Origin: CAVVPY01 sp963750295
Lineage (GTDB): Bacteria; Actinomycetota; Actinomycetes; Mycobacteriales; Jatrophihabitantaceae
Direction of reading: 5' to 3'
NCBI GenBank assembly: GCA_963750295.1
Contig: CAVVPY010000008.1
Coordinates: forward strand, 310,001-374,000
Length of the DNA: 64,000 nt
The position numbers and the translations under genes are program-made. The notes under the pieces are model-generated. The model was not told the DNA's origin. It did no database searches and saw only the letters and a list, made by a program, of their open reading frames with translations. Of this stretch, positions 51,165-61,221 are shown piece after piece; position 1 is the first letter of the stretch, and each line of letters begins with the position of its first letter.

Positions 51165-53480
51165 ATGGAGTCTCTCGTGCTTACTCGCCTCGCCGATCTC
51201 GGCATCCGCGCCCCCCGCCGCGTGCTCGCACTCGCCGGCCTGCTCTTCGTCCTGGCAGCCGGGTACGGCGTCTCGGCGGCGGCGCACCTGTCCTCCGGCG
51301 GGTTCCGCGACCCGTCCGCCTCGTCGAGCAAGGCCGAGGACCAGCTCGAGCAGATCTTCAACTCCGGTGACGCGAACCTGATCATCGAGGTCAGCTCGAA
51401 GGCAGGCGTCGACGCCACCGCCGTCCACGACCGAGGCCTCGCGATCGTCCGGACGGTGCAGGCCTCGCCCTACGTGAGCCAGGTGCAGTCCTACTGGACC
51501 GCCCCCACGGGCCAGGCCGACGCGCTACGCAGCAAGGACGGCAGGTCCGCGCTCGTCGTGGCACGGGTCGCCGGGAACGACAGCGACGCGCCGCTGCGCA
51601 CGCAGGCGCTCACCTCGACGGTGACCGGCAGCCGCGACGGGATCACCGTGACCGGCGGTGGCCTCGGCAACGCGTTCGCGCAGGTCAACGACCAGACGAA
51701 GGAGGATCTCGCGATCGCCGAGGCGATCGCGATCCCGATCACGGTCATCGTCCTGATCTGGGTGTTCGGCAGCCTCATCGCGGCGCTGCTGCCATTGGTC
51801 GTCGGGCTGACCTCGATCATCGGGACGATGGCCATCCTCCGCGCGCTGGCGTCCGTGACCGACGTGTCGATCTACGCGCTGAACATGACGACGGCGATGG
51901 GGCTGGCGCTGGCGATCGACTACAGCCTGTTCGTCGTCAGCCGGTACCGCGAGGAGGTCCGCAACGGCGTCGCGCCCGACGCGGCGGTCCGGCGCACGAT
52001 GCAGACGGCCGGGCGCACGGTGCTCTTCTCGGCGCTGACCGTCGGGCTGTCGCTCGCCGCGATGTTGGTCTTCCCGGTGTACTTCCTGCGCTCGTTCGCC
52101 TACGCCGGCATCGCCGTGGTGGGTCTGGCCACGGTCGCGGCGCTGGTCCTGCTGCCGGCCCTGCTGACGGTCCTCGGCAAGCCGCTGGAAGCCACGCCCG
52201 GTCGGCCGATGCCGGTGCGACGCGGATCTGCGCGCTCCCGGCTGGACACCCTCGACCTGCGGGCCTACGTGCGGCGGCTGCTGGGACGCCCGCCGCCGGT
52301 CGTCAAGCCGGTCGAGGAAGGGTTCTGGTACCGGTTCGCGACCGCGGTGATGAAGCGCGCCCTTCCGGTCGCCCTGCTCGTGACCGCGGTGCTGGTCGGG
52401 CTCGGCCTGCCGTTCGCACACGCCAAGTTCGGTTACCCGGACGACCGCGTACTGCCCCACTCGGCCCAGGCGCACCAGGTCGGCGATGACCTGCGCGACC
52501 GGTTCTCGGCGAACGCCTCGTCGACGATCTCGGTGGTCGCCACGGACACGAGCGCGGCACCGGATGCGGTCGGCAGCTACGCGGCATCGCTGTCGTCGGT
52601 CGACGGCGTCTCGTCGGTGACCTCCGCCGCGGGAACCTACGCCGACGGGACCAGGGTCGCCGGAGCGTCCGGTTCGCCGATGACCGTCGACGGCGCGACC
52701 TACCTGCTGGCCCACACCTCGGTCGACCCGCAGTCCGACGCGGCGAAGGCGGTGCTGTCGCAGGTCGAGGCCGTCGATGCGCCGTGGCAGGTGCGCTACG
52801 GCGGCCAGACCGCGGTCAACCACGACAGCCTGCAGGCGCTCGGCGACGCGTTGCCCTACGCGCTCATCCTCATCGCGCTTGCGACGTTCATCGTGCTGTT
52901 CCTGTTCACCGGCAGCGTGGTGCTGCCACTCAAGGCGCTGGTGCTCAACATGCTGTCGCTCTCGGCGACCTTCGGCGCGATGGTGTGGATCTTCCAGGAA
53001 GGCCACTTCGGGTCGCTGTTCAACGACCTGACCACCACGGGTTATCTCGTCCCGACCATGCCGCCGCTCATGTTCTGCCTCGCGTTCGGGCTCTCGATGG
53101 ACTACGAGGTCTTCCTGCTCTCGCGCATCCGCGAGGCGTGGCTCGAGTCCGGGCAGACCCCGGCCGACAACACCCACGCCGTCGCGCTCGGCCTGGGCCG
53201 CACCGGCCGGATCGTGACCGCCGCCGCGTTGCTGATGGCGATTGTCTTCGCTGCCATGGCAGGCTCGAAGGTGTCGTTCATGATGTTGTTCGGAACCGGG
53301 CTGACCTTGGCGGTGTTGATGGACGCGACGATCGTGCGCGGCACGCTGGTGCCGGCGTTCATGCAGCTCGCCGGACGGTGGAACTGGTGGGCGCCACGGC
53401 CACTGGCTCGCCTGCACGCCCGGATCGGCCTGTCCGAGAGTCCGCCCGCCTCACCCGCGAAGGAGTTGGTCGGGGTCTGA
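51165..53480 (+). CDS. MMPL-family (RND) membrane transporter
   Basis: 771-aa transporter with two repeats, each a periplasmic-type loop plus about six membrane segments. The first includes ITVIVLIWVFGSLIAALLPL and AMGLALAIDYSLFVVSRYRE. The second includes FIVLFLFTGSVVLPLKAL and CLAFGLSMDYEVFLLSRIRE. The paired GLxxDYxxFxxSRxRE motifs hold the proton-relay Asp-Tyr residues typical of MMPL proteins. It would export lipids or drugs using the proton gradient. Its TGA overlaps the ATG of the tetR gene (TGATG). Confidence 0.93.
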   Translation: MESLVLTRLADLGIRAPRRVLALAGLLFVLAAGYGVSAAAHLSSGGFRDPSASSSKAEDQLEQIFNSGDANLIIEVSSKAGVDATAVHDRGLAIVRTVQASPYVSQVQSYWTAPTGQADALRSKDGRSALVVARVAGNDSDAPLRTQALTSTVTGSRDGITVTGGGLGNAFAQVNDQTKEDLAIAEAIAIPITVIVLIWVFGSLIAALLPLVVGLTSIIGTMAILRALASVTDVSIYALNMTTAMGLALAIDYSLFVVSRYREEVRNGVAPDAAVRRTMQTAGRTVLFSALTVGLSLAAMLVFPVYFLRSFAYAGIAVVGLATVAALVLLPALLTVLGKPLEATPGRPMPVRRGSARSRLDTLDLRAYVRRLLGRPPPVVKPVEEGFWYRFATAVMKRALPVALLVTAVLVGLGLPFAHAKFGYPDDRVLPHSAQAHQVGDDLRDRFSANASSTISVVATDTSAAPDAVGSYAASLSSVDGVSSVTSAAGTYADGTRVAGASGSPMTVDGATYLLAHTSVDPQSDAAKAVLSQVEAVDAPWQVRYGGQTAVNHDSLQALGDALPYALILIALATFIVLFLFTGSVVLPLKALVLNMLSLSATFGAMVWIFQEGHFGSLFNDLTTTGYLVPTMPPLMFCLAFGLSMDYEVFLLSRIREAWLESGQTPADNTHAVALGLGRTGRIVTAAALLMAIVFAAMAGSKVSFMMLFGTGLTLAVLMDATIVRGTLVPAFMQLAGRWNWWAPRPLARLHARIGLSESPPASPAKELVGV

Positions 53481-54172
53481 TGACCGCCGTAACAGCGAAG
53501 ACTGTCAAGCGCCGCCGTGCTGCGCGGGGTGACGGCGAACAGCTGCGCGCCGAGATCGTCGCCGCGGCCAAGAAGCTGCTGGCCGAGGGCGAACGCGCCG
53601 ACGACGTCCCGATCCGCGCGGTGGCCGACGCCGTCGGGGTGACCGCCCCGTCGATCTACCTGCACTTCGCCGACAAGCAGAAACTGCTCGATGCCGTCGT
53701 CGCGGACGTGTTCAGCGAGCTCGACGACGCGATGGTGACGGCGGGCGCGAAGGAGACGACACCGCTCGGACGGCTGGAGGCCTTCGGGATGGCCTACGTC
53801 CGATTCGCGGTCGAGCACCCCGAGCACTACCGGCTCGCGTTGCTGGACCCCTGCCCGGGCCCCAACATCGAGGTCGACGACGTCATCGCCTCGTCTGCGT
53901 TCGCACACTTCCACGGCACCGTCGTCGAGTGCGTCGAGGCGGGCATCTTCCCCGGCGCGGACCCGCTGGCGACCACGTTCGACCTGTGGTCGGCGGCCCA
54001 CGGCGTCGCGGCGCTGCTGATCGCTAAGCCGTACCTGCCGTTCGGAACCGTCGAGGACTTCGCCAGCCGGGTCCTGTGCGCTGCCGCCGTCGGGCAGGCC
54101 GTGCGCGGGCTGCTGGGTGGCGACCCGACCTCGGCCGAGATCACCGAGTGGCTCGCGCAGCAGGACAGATGA
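53480..54172 (+). CDS. TetR-family transcriptional regulator
   Basis: 230 aa. The HTH is VPIRAVADAVGVTAPSIYLHFADKQKLLDAVV (about residues 43-74), and the C-terminal half resembles the TetR_C_33/WHG ligand domain, with EHPEHYRLALLDPCPG and FDLWSAAHGVAALLI. It is the second gene of the MMPL operon, overlapping both neighbours. It probably represses the operon through the tandem sites at 51122-51145. Confidence 0.9.
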   Translation: MTAVTAKTVKRRRAARGDGEQLRAEIVAAAKKLLAEGERADDVPIRAVADAVGVTAPSIYLHFADKQKLLDAVVADVFSELDDAMVTAGAKETTPLGRLEAFGMAYVRFAVEHPEHYRLALLDPCPGPNIEVDDVIASSAFAHFHGTVVECVEAGIFPGADPLATTFDLWSAAHGVAALLIAKPYLPFGTVEDFASRVLCAAAVGQAVRGLLGGDPTSAEITEWLAQQDR

Positions 54173-55062
54173 GCCGGCTGCTCCCCCGCGAGCTGCACCT
54201 GTCCGACCGGCCCAGCGCCACCGCGCAACTCGTGGCTGTGTGGCGAGCGCTCGAACTCGACCGTCCGCCACAGCGGCGCATCGTCAGCGACGACTACGCG
54301 CCGGCGTTCCTCGACACCCGCGGACGGACGATGCTGCGCGCCCTGCGGCTCGGCGAGCCGGTCTTCCATGCCGCCGAGCGGCACGAACTGGCCGGGATCT
54401 CGGCGCACGTGCTGTGCCGGCACGCCTTCATCGACGAGCACCTGCTGACCGCGCTGGACGACGGCGCCGAGCAGGTCGTCATCCTCGGCGCCGGCTACGA
54501 CTCGCGGGCCTACCGATTCGCACGCCAGCTCGCCGGACGTCCCGTCTTCGAGGTGGACCTGCCCCCGTTGTCGCGCCACAAGGCCGCGATCGTCGCGGCC
54601 CGGCCCGAGCTGTTCGGGCACACCGCGGTGCACCGTGTCGAGATCGACTTCCGCACCCAGACCCTGCCCGACCGGCTGGCCGGCGCCGGGTTCTCGACCG
54701 GCGCACGCACGATGATCGTGTGGGAGGGCGTCCTGCCCTATCTCGATCGCACCGCGGTCGTCGACACGCTGGGCACCCTGGCGCAGCTGTGCGGTGCCGG
54801 TTCGGTCCTCACCGGTGATCTGTGGGACGGGGTGGGCGGCTCTGGGCGCTACGCCGGTCTTCGGCGGCTCGCGGCGCGAGCGCTGTCCTGGGTCGGCGAG
54901 CCGGTCGCGTTCGGGCTGGCACCGGCGCAGGCTCGGGCGTTCTTCGCCGAGCAGGGCTGGACGGTGCACGACCTGGTGGAATCGGGCGAGCTGGCCGGGC
55001 GCTACTCGACCGACGGGCGGCCGTGCGAGAAGTCGGTGTACGTCCTCGCCGCCCGGCGCTGA
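54169..55062 (+). CDS. SAM-dependent methyltransferase (LCMT/TIGR00027 type)
   Basis: 297-aa class-I methyltransferase. The SAM-binding loop is VVILGAGYDSRAYRFA, followed by VFEVDLPPLSRHKA, VEIDFRTQTLPDRL and MIVWEGVLPYLDRTAV. These are the blocks of the actinobacterial LCMT-like family, which methylates carboxylates. It overlaps the TetR stop (ATGA), so it is the third gene of the MMPL operon. It may modify a lipid or compound that the transporter exports. Confidence 0.88.
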   Translation: MSRLLPRELHLSDRPSATAQLVAVWRALELDRPPQRRIVSDDYAPAFLDTRGRTMLRALRLGEPVFHAAERHELAGISAHVLCRHAFIDEHLLTALDDGAEQVVILGAGYDSRAYRFARQLAGRPVFEVDLPPLSRHKAAIVAARPELFGHTAVHRVEIDFRTQTLPDRLAGAGFSTGARTMIVWEGVLPYLDRTAVVDTLGTLAQLCGAGSVLTGDLWDGVGGSGRYAGLRRLAARALSWVGEPVAFGLAPAQARAFFAEQGWTVHDLVESGELAGRYSTDGRPCEKSVYVLAARR

Positions 55063-55065
55063 CGG

Positions 55066-55512
55066 CTAGTCGGCCGGCTGGACGCGATCCTCGAACTTCG
55101 TCGACAGCACGACCGTCGTGCGGGTACGCGAGATCCCCTGCACCGAGTTGAGTTCGCGAATCACCGACTCGAGGCCCCCGACGTCCGGCACGCACACCTT
55201 GACGGTGAACGTCTCTTCGCCGGCGACGAACCAGCAGTCCTCGACGGACGGGATCGCAGCCAGGCCCCTCGCGACGTCGTCGGTGTTCGCGCTGTCACCG
55301 ATGAAGATCCCGATCAGCGCGTTGACCGAATAGCCCAGCGCCTCCGGCGCGACGGCGGCGTGATAACCGGTGATCACCCCGGCGGTCTCGAGCTTGCCGA
55401 CCCGATCGTGCACGGCCGGGGCGCTGAGCCCGACCAGGCGGGCCAGCTCGGCGAAGGTGGCCCGGCCGTTCGCGCGCAGGGCGGTGAGCAACTGCCGATC
55501 GACGGCGTCCAT
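55066..55512 (-). CDS. Lrp/AsnC-family regulator
   Basis: 148 aa. The N-terminal HTH is FAELARLVGLSAPAVHDRVGKLETAGVITGYHA, and the C-terminal RAM domain spans VNALIGIFIG to RTRTTVVLSTKFE. It is encoded after the UbiX and UbiA-like genes and overlaps the UbiX stop (TGATG). An AsnC-type gene holds the same place beside menaquinone genes in Streptomyces, from memory. It may sense an amino acid or a pathway metabolite. Confidence 0.9.
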   Translation of the reverse strand: MDAVDRQLLTALRANGRATFAELARLVGLSAPAVHDRVGKLETAGVITGYHAAVAPEALGYSVNALIGIFIGDSANTDDVARGLAAIPSVEDCWFVAGEETFTVKVCVPDVGGLESVIRELNSVQGISRTRTTVVLSTKFEDRVQPAD

Positions 55513-56129
55513 CAGCGCGCCTGCCCCAGCCGTCCGGTCCACCGGGTGATCAGATCGTGCTTCACCCCGACGCAGTCAAGCACCTTCGCGGCAACGAAAT
55601 CGACCAGTTGCGCGACGGTGTCAGCGGCTGCGTAGAAGCCAGGGCTGGCCGGCAGCACGACCGCGCCGGCGTCGTGCAGCGCGAGCAGGTGCTGCAGGGT
55701 CGAGCGGGTGTACGGGGTCTCGCGCGGGACGACGACCAGGGTGCGCCGCTCCTTGAGCGTGACGTCCGCCGCGCGCTGGAGCAGGTCCTTCGACAGCCCC
55801 AGGGCGATGCCGGCGACGGCGGCGGTCGAGGCGGGGACGACGATCATGCCGCGGGTCGGGTACGACCCGCTGGACGGTCCGGCCGCGAGGTCACCCGCGG
55901 GCCAGTGCCGGACGTCGCCCACGTCGCGGCCGAGCCAGGTGGCCAGATCCTCGGCCCAGTGCGCGTCGCGGAAGGCCACGCCGGTCTCGTCCATGATCGT
56001 CAACCGGGCGGCCCGCGAGACGACCAGGTCGACCGGTTCGCCGGCATCCACCAGCGCCGTCAGCACGGCACGCGCGTACGGGGTGCCGGATGCGCCGGAC
56101 ACGCCGACGACCCAGGGCGTGCGGCTCAC
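55512..56129 (-). CDS. ubiX: UbiX-family flavin prenyltransferase
   Basis: 205 aa. It starts RTPWVVGVSGASGTPYARAVL, the flavin-binding N-terminus of UbiX. MIVVPASTAAVAGIALGLSKDLLQRAADV and ERRTLVVVPRETPY are family blocks. UbiX makes the prenylated FMN needed by UbiD decarboxylases; one is encoded at 61222-62667. In the futalosine pathway the pair acts late (MqnM/MqnL). GTG start 56129 overlaps the upstream stop (GTGA). Confidence 0.92.
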   Translation of the reverse strand: MSRTPWVVGVSGASGTPYARAVLTALVDAGEPVDLVVSRAARLTIMDETGVAFRDAHWAEDLATWLGRDVGDVRHWPAGDLAAGPSSGSYPTRGMIVVPASTAAVAGIALGLSKDLLQRAADVTLKERRTLVVVPRETPYTRSTLQHLLALHDAGAVVLPASPGFYAAADTVAQLVDFVAAKVLDCVGVKHDLITRWTGRLGQAR

Positions 56130-57022
56130 CGCGACAACCCGTGGGTCAGCAGGTCGACGAGCGCGAAGGCGAACAGGCCGATGCCGATCACCCCGTTGGC
56201 GGTGAAGAACGCGCGGTTGACCCGGCTCAGGTCGGCCGGACGGACGATCGCGTGCTCGTAGACCAGCACGGCACCGGTCAGCGCGACACCCGTCCACCAC
56301 CAACCGCTGAGCCCGGCCGCGACCCCGAACCAGACGAAGGCGGCGAGCGTGATCGCGTGGGCCAGCACCGACGCGCGCAGAGCGGCCGCGATCCCGTACC
56401 GCGCGGGGAACGAGCGCGAACCGATCTGCCGGTCGATCTCGGCGTCCTGGCAGGAGTAGATGAGGTCGAACCCGCCGATCCACGTCCCGACCGCGACACC
56501 GAGCGCGATCGGTGCCGCTCCCGTACCGTCCGTCACCGCGAGCCACGCGCCGACGGGGGCGATGAACTGGGCGACGGCGAGCAGCAGCTGCGGCACGTCG
56601 GTGAACCGCTTGCCGTAGGAGTAGAGGACGAGCAACCCGATCGCGGCCGGCGACAGCGCCAGGCAGGTCCACGACAGCGCCGCCGCGCTCGCCAGGAAGA
56701 CGCCCAGCGCGATCACCGTGCCCACCCACGCCGAGCGCACCGAGAGCACCCCGGTGACGAGCTCGCGGCCGGCCGTGCGTGGGTTCAGCGCGTCGAAGCG
56801 GCGGTCGAGGATCCGGTTCGCCGACATGGCAACCGTCCGGGCCGACACCATGGCGACGGTGATCAGCGCCAGGTCGAGCCAGTGCACCGATCGGCTCCGG
56901 TCCCACATCGCCGTGAGCGCGGCGATGTAGGCGAAGGGCAGCGCGAAGACCGAGTGCTCGATCATCACCAGCGACAGGAACGCGCGGACGCGGCCACCTT
57001 CCGGGCGCACCGCGATCGTCAC
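56126..57022 (-). CDS. mqnP: UbiA-family prenyltransferase (MqnP-like)
   Basis: About 298-aa polytopic membrane protein. The two Asp-rich motifs of UbiA enzymes are NRILDRRFDALNPRTAGRE and SCQDAEIDRQIGSRSFPARYG. Six or more further hydrophobic segments follow. It would attach the polyprenyl chain to the naphthoquinone precursor, which fits the mqn set here. Start uncertain: GTG 57022 was chosen; ATG 57043 is possible. Neither has a clear ribosome site. Confidence 0.9.
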   Translation of the reverse strand: MTIAVRPEGGRVRAFLSLVMIEHSVFALPFAYIAALTAMWDRSRSVHWLDLALITVAMVSARTVAMSANRILDRRFDALNPRTAGRELVTGVLSVRSAWVGTVIALGVFLASAAALSWTCLALSPAAIGLLVLYSYGKRFTDVPQLLLAVAQFIAPVGAWLAVTDGTGAAPIALGVAVGTWIGGFDLIYSCQDAEIDRQIGSRSFPARYGIAAALRASVLAHAITLAAFVWFGVAAGLSGWWWTGVALTGAVLVYEHAIVRPADLSRVNRAFFTANGVIGIGLFAFALVDLLTHGLSR

Positions 57023-57093
57023 GGGACAAGTGTGCCAGCGCACGGATCCGTCGGTCGGGAAATGAGGTCAGCACGCATCGCTACCGTGAACGC

Positions 57094-58638
57094 ATGAGTC
57101 TCGAATCTGCCGCCGGCTCACGTCCGACCATGGACACGAAATTGGACGCCGGCGTGCTGAAGGTGGCCGGCGTCGTCGTCGTCGGCGCGATCATGTCGAT
57201 CCTCGACATCACGGTCGTCAGCGTCGCGTTGCCCACCTTCCAGACGGTGTTCCACACCAGCTACGCGAACGTCGCCTGGACGATGACGGCGTACACCCTT
57301 GCGCTGGCCACCGTCATCCCGCTGTCCGGCTGGGCGGCGGATCGCTTCGGCACCAAGCGGATGTACATGACCGCGCTCGTGCTGTTCGTTCTCGGCTCCG
57401 CGCTGTGCAGCGGGGCGTGGAACATCGGCTCGCTGATCACCTTCCGCGTCCTGCAGGGGCTGGGCGGCGGGATGCTGATGCCGGTCGGGATGGCGATCAT
57501 GACGCGCGCTGCCGGCCCGGAGCGGATCGGCCGGGTGATGGCCGTGCTCGGGGTGCCGATGCTGCTCGGACCGATCACCGGCCCGATCCTGGGCGGCTGG
57601 CTGATCGACATCGCGAGCTGGCACTGGATCTTCCTGATCAACGTGCCCATCGGCGCCGCCGCGCTGGTGTACGCAGCGCTGGTGCTGCCCAAGGACGTGC
57701 CGAGCCCGTCCGAGTCCTTCGACTTCGTCGGGATGCTGCTGCTGTCCCCCGGCCTGGCGCTGTTCCTGTTCGGGGTCTCGTCGATCCCGGCCGAGGGGAC
57801 GGTTGCAGCCGCGCGGGTGCTCATCCCCAGCCTGGTCGGGTTGGTCCTCGTGATCGGGTTCGTGCGACATGCGTTCGGTCCCGAACACCCGCTGATCGAC
57901 TTGCGGTTGTTCAAGAACCGGCAGTTGACGATCTCGACGATCGCCATGTTCTTGTTCGGAGTCTCGTTCTTCGGTGCGGGGCTGCTCTTCCCGAGCTATT
58001 TCCTTCAGGTGCGCGGCGAGGACACCCTGCATGCCGGTCTGCTGATTGCCCCGCAGGGCATCGGCGCCATGGTCACGATGCCCATCGCGGGGATGCTGGC
58101 GGACAAGATCGCGATCAAGAAGATCGTGATCCCCGGGCTGGCCCTGATCACCGCCGGGATGGCCGTGCTCACCCAGGTGGACGCCCACACGTCCTACCTT
58201 GTGATCCTCAGCGTGCTGTTCGTCATGGGCCTCGGCATGGGCGCCACGATGATGCCGCTGTTCACCGCGTCGCTGCAGACGCTCAGGGGTCCGACGATCG
58301 CGCGCGGCTCGACACTGATGAACATCATGCAGCAGATCGCCAGTTCGATCGGCGCCGCAGTCATGTCCGTGGTCCTGACGAACGAGGAGAAGAACTCGCC
58401 GTTCGCACTGGCGGCGATCGCCTCTCGCAACGATAAGGCGATCGCCGACAAACTCACCCCGGCCCAGCTCGCCCAGGGCTTCGCCGACGCCGCGAACGGC
58501 TTCGCCGTCACGTTCACGGTCGCGCTGGTACTGATCTCGATCACCTTGATACCCGCGCTGCTTCTGCCGCGGCGCAGCGTCGATCATGGGCCCGGGGCGG
58601 CCGCTGACCAGGCACCGATCTCGGTGGCGATGCACTGA
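57094..58638 (+). CDS. MFS drug transporter, 14-TM DHA2 type
   Basis: 514 aa, EmrB/QacA-like. Motif D1 region LDITVVSVALPTFQ, motif A SGWAADRFGTKRMYM, and motif C PMLLGPITGPILGGWLIDIASWHWIFLINVPIG are all clear. About 14 membrane segments. Likely a proton-driven exporter for hydrophobic compounds. It is divergent from the UbiA-like gene, and no regulator gene adjoins it. Confidence 0.92.
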   Translation: MSLESAAGSRPTMDTKLDAGVLKVAGVVVVGAIMSILDITVVSVALPTFQTVFHTSYANVAWTMTAYTLALATVIPLSGWAADRFGTKRMYMTALVLFVLGSALCSGAWNIGSLITFRVLQGLGGGMLMPVGMAIMTRAAGPERIGRVMAVLGVPMLLGPITGPILGGWLIDIASWHWIFLINVPIGAAALVYAALVLPKDVPSPSESFDFVGMLLLSPGLALFLFGVSSIPAEGTVAAARVLIPSLVGLVLVIGFVRHAFGPEHPLIDLRLFKNRQLTISTIAMFLFGVSFFGAGLLFPSYFLQVRGEDTLHAGLLIAPQGIGAMVTMPIAGMLADKIAIKKIVIPGLALITAGMAVLTQVDAHTSYLVILSVLFVMGLGMGATMMPLFTASLQTLRGPTIARGSTLMNIMQQIASSIGAAVMSVVLTNEEKNSPFALAAIASRNDKAIADKLTPAQLAQGFADAANGFAVTFTVALVLISITLIPALLLPRRSVDHGPGAAADQAPISVAMH

Positions 58639-58661
58639 CGCCGGTCGTCCCGTCGACGCAG

Positions 58662-59621
58662 CTAGCGGCTTCCGCGGTACGGGACCATGACCTCGGTCGC
58701 GAATTGCTCCATCTTCTCGAGCTGCTCGTCCATCGGTCCGAACGGATCGGTCGTGAAGCCGTGGACGAGTTGGTCCATGCCCGCCTTCTCGTAGGCCTCG
58801 ATCCCGGTCAACAACTTGTCCGCCGAACCCGCCAGCGGTAGATCGCCCACGCCCTCGAATTCCGCGACGTCGGTGGCCAGGATCATCGGCTGGTAGTCGT
58901 ACAGCCTGAGATTGGCCGGGTCGTTGCCGACTCGTTGCGCCTCGGCCCTCATCTTCTGCAAAATCTGCGGGATCTCGTCCACCGCGGTAAGAATCCGGAA
59001 CAACCCGTCGTAGCGAGATCCGCGCAGCAGGGCGCGCTCGCTGGTGCCACAGCTGAGCATCGGGAACCGCGGCTGCTGATGCGAGACCGGGTAAAGCCCG
59101 ACCGGGCCGAAATCGACGTGCCGGCCATGGAACTCGACGATGCCGCCCCGGCACGCCAGATCGAAGACCGCCAGGTAGTCGTCCAGGACCGCACCGCGGT
59201 TCTTGAACGGCAGGCCGAGCAGCTCGAACTCCTCCAGCCACCAGCCCGGCGCGTAGCCGAGCGTGAAGCGTCCCTTGGCGACCTGATCGATGCTGACCAG
59301 CGCCTTGGCGGTAGGCAGCGCCGGTCGCAGCGGAACGACGAGCGTCGACGTGCCGATGCGGATCCGGTCGGTCGCGGTGGCAAGCATCGCCATGACGACC
59401 AGCGGGTCGTATACGTCCGCGTCCGGCGGTAGCGGCCACGGAGCGCCACCGATCGGGTAGTACGAGCGTTCTTCGCTGAGCGGCGTCACGACGTGGTCAT
59501 TGATCCACACCGCGTCGAACCCGAGCTCCTCAGCCCGCCTCGTCACGGTGATCATCGAATCGGGACCGTTGCCCTGACCCCGAACGCCCATGTCCCATAC
59601 TTGAACACCGAATTCCAACAT
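58662..59621 (-). CDS. LLM-class F420-dependent oxidoreductase
   Basis: 319-aa luciferase-like monooxygenase-family protein. FDAVWINDHVVTPLSEE, IRIGTSTLVVPLRPALPTAKALVS, and KGRFTLGYAPGWWLEEFELLG are typical of actinobacterial F420 members. The ATG at 59621 follows GGGAGAAG; an in-frame ATG at 59672 would add a poorly conserved leader. Substrate is unknown. fbiC and fgd in the same window show that F420 and its reductant supply are present. Confidence 0.87.
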   Translation of the reverse strand: MLEFGVQVWDMGVRGQGNGPDSMITVTRRAEELGFDAVWINDHVVTPLSEERSYYPIGGAPWPLPPDADVYDPLVVMAMLATATDRIRIGTSTLVVPLRPALPTAKALVSIDQVAKGRFTLGYAPGWWLEEFELLGLPFKNRGAVLDDYLAVFDLACRGGIVEFHGRHVDFGPVGLYPVSHQQPRFPMLSCGTSERALLRGSRYDGLFRILTAVDEIPQILQKMRAEAQRVGNDPANLRLYDYQPMILATDVAEFEGVGDLPLAGSADKLLTGIEAYEKAGMDQLVHGFTTDPFGPMDEQLEKMEQFATEVMVPYRGSR

Positions 59622-59817
59622 CTTCTCCCGGCTCGAGAAACCGTCATGGAAATCGCGTGAAAGATGAGTCACTTACTGTAGGGCGAGCACAGTTTCTCGT
59701 CAACAGAATGCCTGCTACCGCTGCTCATCGGCCGTGCTGCTGTCGCGGACGGCCACGTCGGCAAAGAGGGCGACCGATCAGGGCCCGACCGCACGTTGCG
59801 ACCAGTACGCTCTAGCC

Positions 59818-61179
59818 GTGCCCGACCGGTTGATCTTTCAACTCGGGACCAACAATTGGCAGCGCGATGGCGAGTTCGCGCCCGGCTCCGGAATTCTGCA
59901 TGAGTCGCATCATCACGCCTACAACGCGCTGCCGGGCGTGCGGTGTTACTCCATGTATCCGTCCCGGCGCCAGCGGTTCGAGGAAGCGGACGTGCACGTC
60001 TTCCCACTCGAACACGACATCCCGATCTGCGAGTCGGTGTCGCCGGTCAGCAGCTACCGGTGGCACTCGATGAGCGAGCCTGAGGTCGACGCCTACCGGC
60101 TCAGGCTGACGAACGCGGTCGCTGACTGGATCGACGGGATCGAGGCGGGTACCGGTGACCGGTTCAGCCTCGCGATCGCGCATCACGCGTTCATGAACAC
60201 CGTGGTGCTACGCGACGTCAACCGGCGCCGCGTGGCAGACGGTCGACCGCCGATGTTGCTGCTCTGCTTCGCCCACGGCACCGAGCTCAAGATGTTCAAC
60301 AACGAGCGGCGAGGCGATGCGGCGGACTTCCCGCTGCGTTTCCTGCCGTTCATGCAGCGCGAGAAGATCTTCGACTACGCCGATCCCGAGCACGGCATCG
60401 ACGTGGCGGCGGCGATCTCGGCCGAGCAGGTGGATGCGCTGCTCGACACCTTTCCGGAGTTCCCGAGCGAGCGGGTCGTGCTCTCACCGAACGGCTACAA
60501 CCAGGATGTGTTCCATCCGCTGCCGGACGGCACCGACCGGGCTGCGGTGCTGGCCGGGTTCGTCACACAACCCCTCGACGGCAGTGACCTCGAGCCTGAG
60601 CCGGTCGCGCCGCCGGGCGGGTTCGACGCCGTCGTCGTCTTTTGCGGCAAGTTCGCGGACTGGAAGCGCCTGGACGCGCTGCTGGGCGCGGCGGCGAGCT
60701 ACGAGCAGGACGCGCGCCGAATCCTGACCCTCGTGATCGGATCAGGGCCGCCGGACGCGCAGCGCGAGCTGCACGAACTGACGACCGAACTCGGGCTGCG
60801 CCGCACCTACTTCCTCGGGCCCCGTCCCCAGGATGAGCTCGCCCAGTTGTTCGCCTGCGCCGACGTGGGTTGCTTCCCCTCGTACCGCGAACCGTTCGGC
60901 CTCGTCTTCGTCGAGTGCATGGCCTGCGGCACACCGGTGATCGGAGCCGACTCCGGCGGCCCGCGCGACTTCGTCACTGCTGAGGTCGGCACGCTGGTCC
61001 CGGAGACCGCCGACACGTCCGCGCTCGCCGCGGCACTGGCCGACGCGATACGGGCAGCCCTCGACGCCGACTGGAAGACCACCCGCGGAGCCGTTGCGGC
61101 GCGGTACGCCCGCGACCGGTTCAGTGTGAGCGGTCAGGTCGCGCACCTGCTCGCCGAGGTCGACCGGCTCACCGGCTGA
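59818..61179 (+). CDS. GT-B glycosyltransferase (group 1)
   Basis: 453 aa. GT1 signature near the C-terminus: YREPFGLVFVECMACGTPVIGADSGGPRDFV (the EX7E motif), with VFCGKFADWKRLDALLGAA and LIGSGPPD-like VIGSGPPDAQREL marking the donor domain. The N-terminal half (FQLGTNNWQRDGEFAPGSGILHESHHHAYN) binds the acceptor and has CFAHGTELKMF as its GT-B hinge His. The GTG at 59818 was chosen for fit to the fold. It is divergent from the F420 enzyme gene. Target unknown. Confidence 0.85.
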   Translation: MPDRLIFQLGTNNWQRDGEFAPGSGILHESHHHAYNALPGVRCYSMYPSRRQRFEEADVHVFPLEHDIPICESVSPVSSYRWHSMSEPEVDAYRLRLTNAVADWIDGIEAGTGDRFSLAIAHHAFMNTVVLRDVNRRRVADGRPPMLLLCFAHGTELKMFNNERRGDAADFPLRFLPFMQREKIFDYADPEHGIDVAAAISAEQVDALLDTFPEFPSERVVLSPNGYNQDVFHPLPDGTDRAAVLAGFVTQPLDGSDLEPEPVAPPGGFDAVVVFCGKFADWKRLDALLGAAASYEQDARRILTLVIGSGPPDAQRELHELTTELGLRRTYFLGPRPQDELAQLFACADVGCFPSYREPFGLVFVECMACGTPVIGADSGGPRDFVTAEVGTLVPETADTSALAAALADAIRAALDADWKTTRGAVAARYARDRFSVSGQVAHLLAEVDRLTG

Positions 61180-61221
61180 CCGCACTCGCTTGCGAGCCTG
61201 CGCCTCGACTCCGCATTGCTG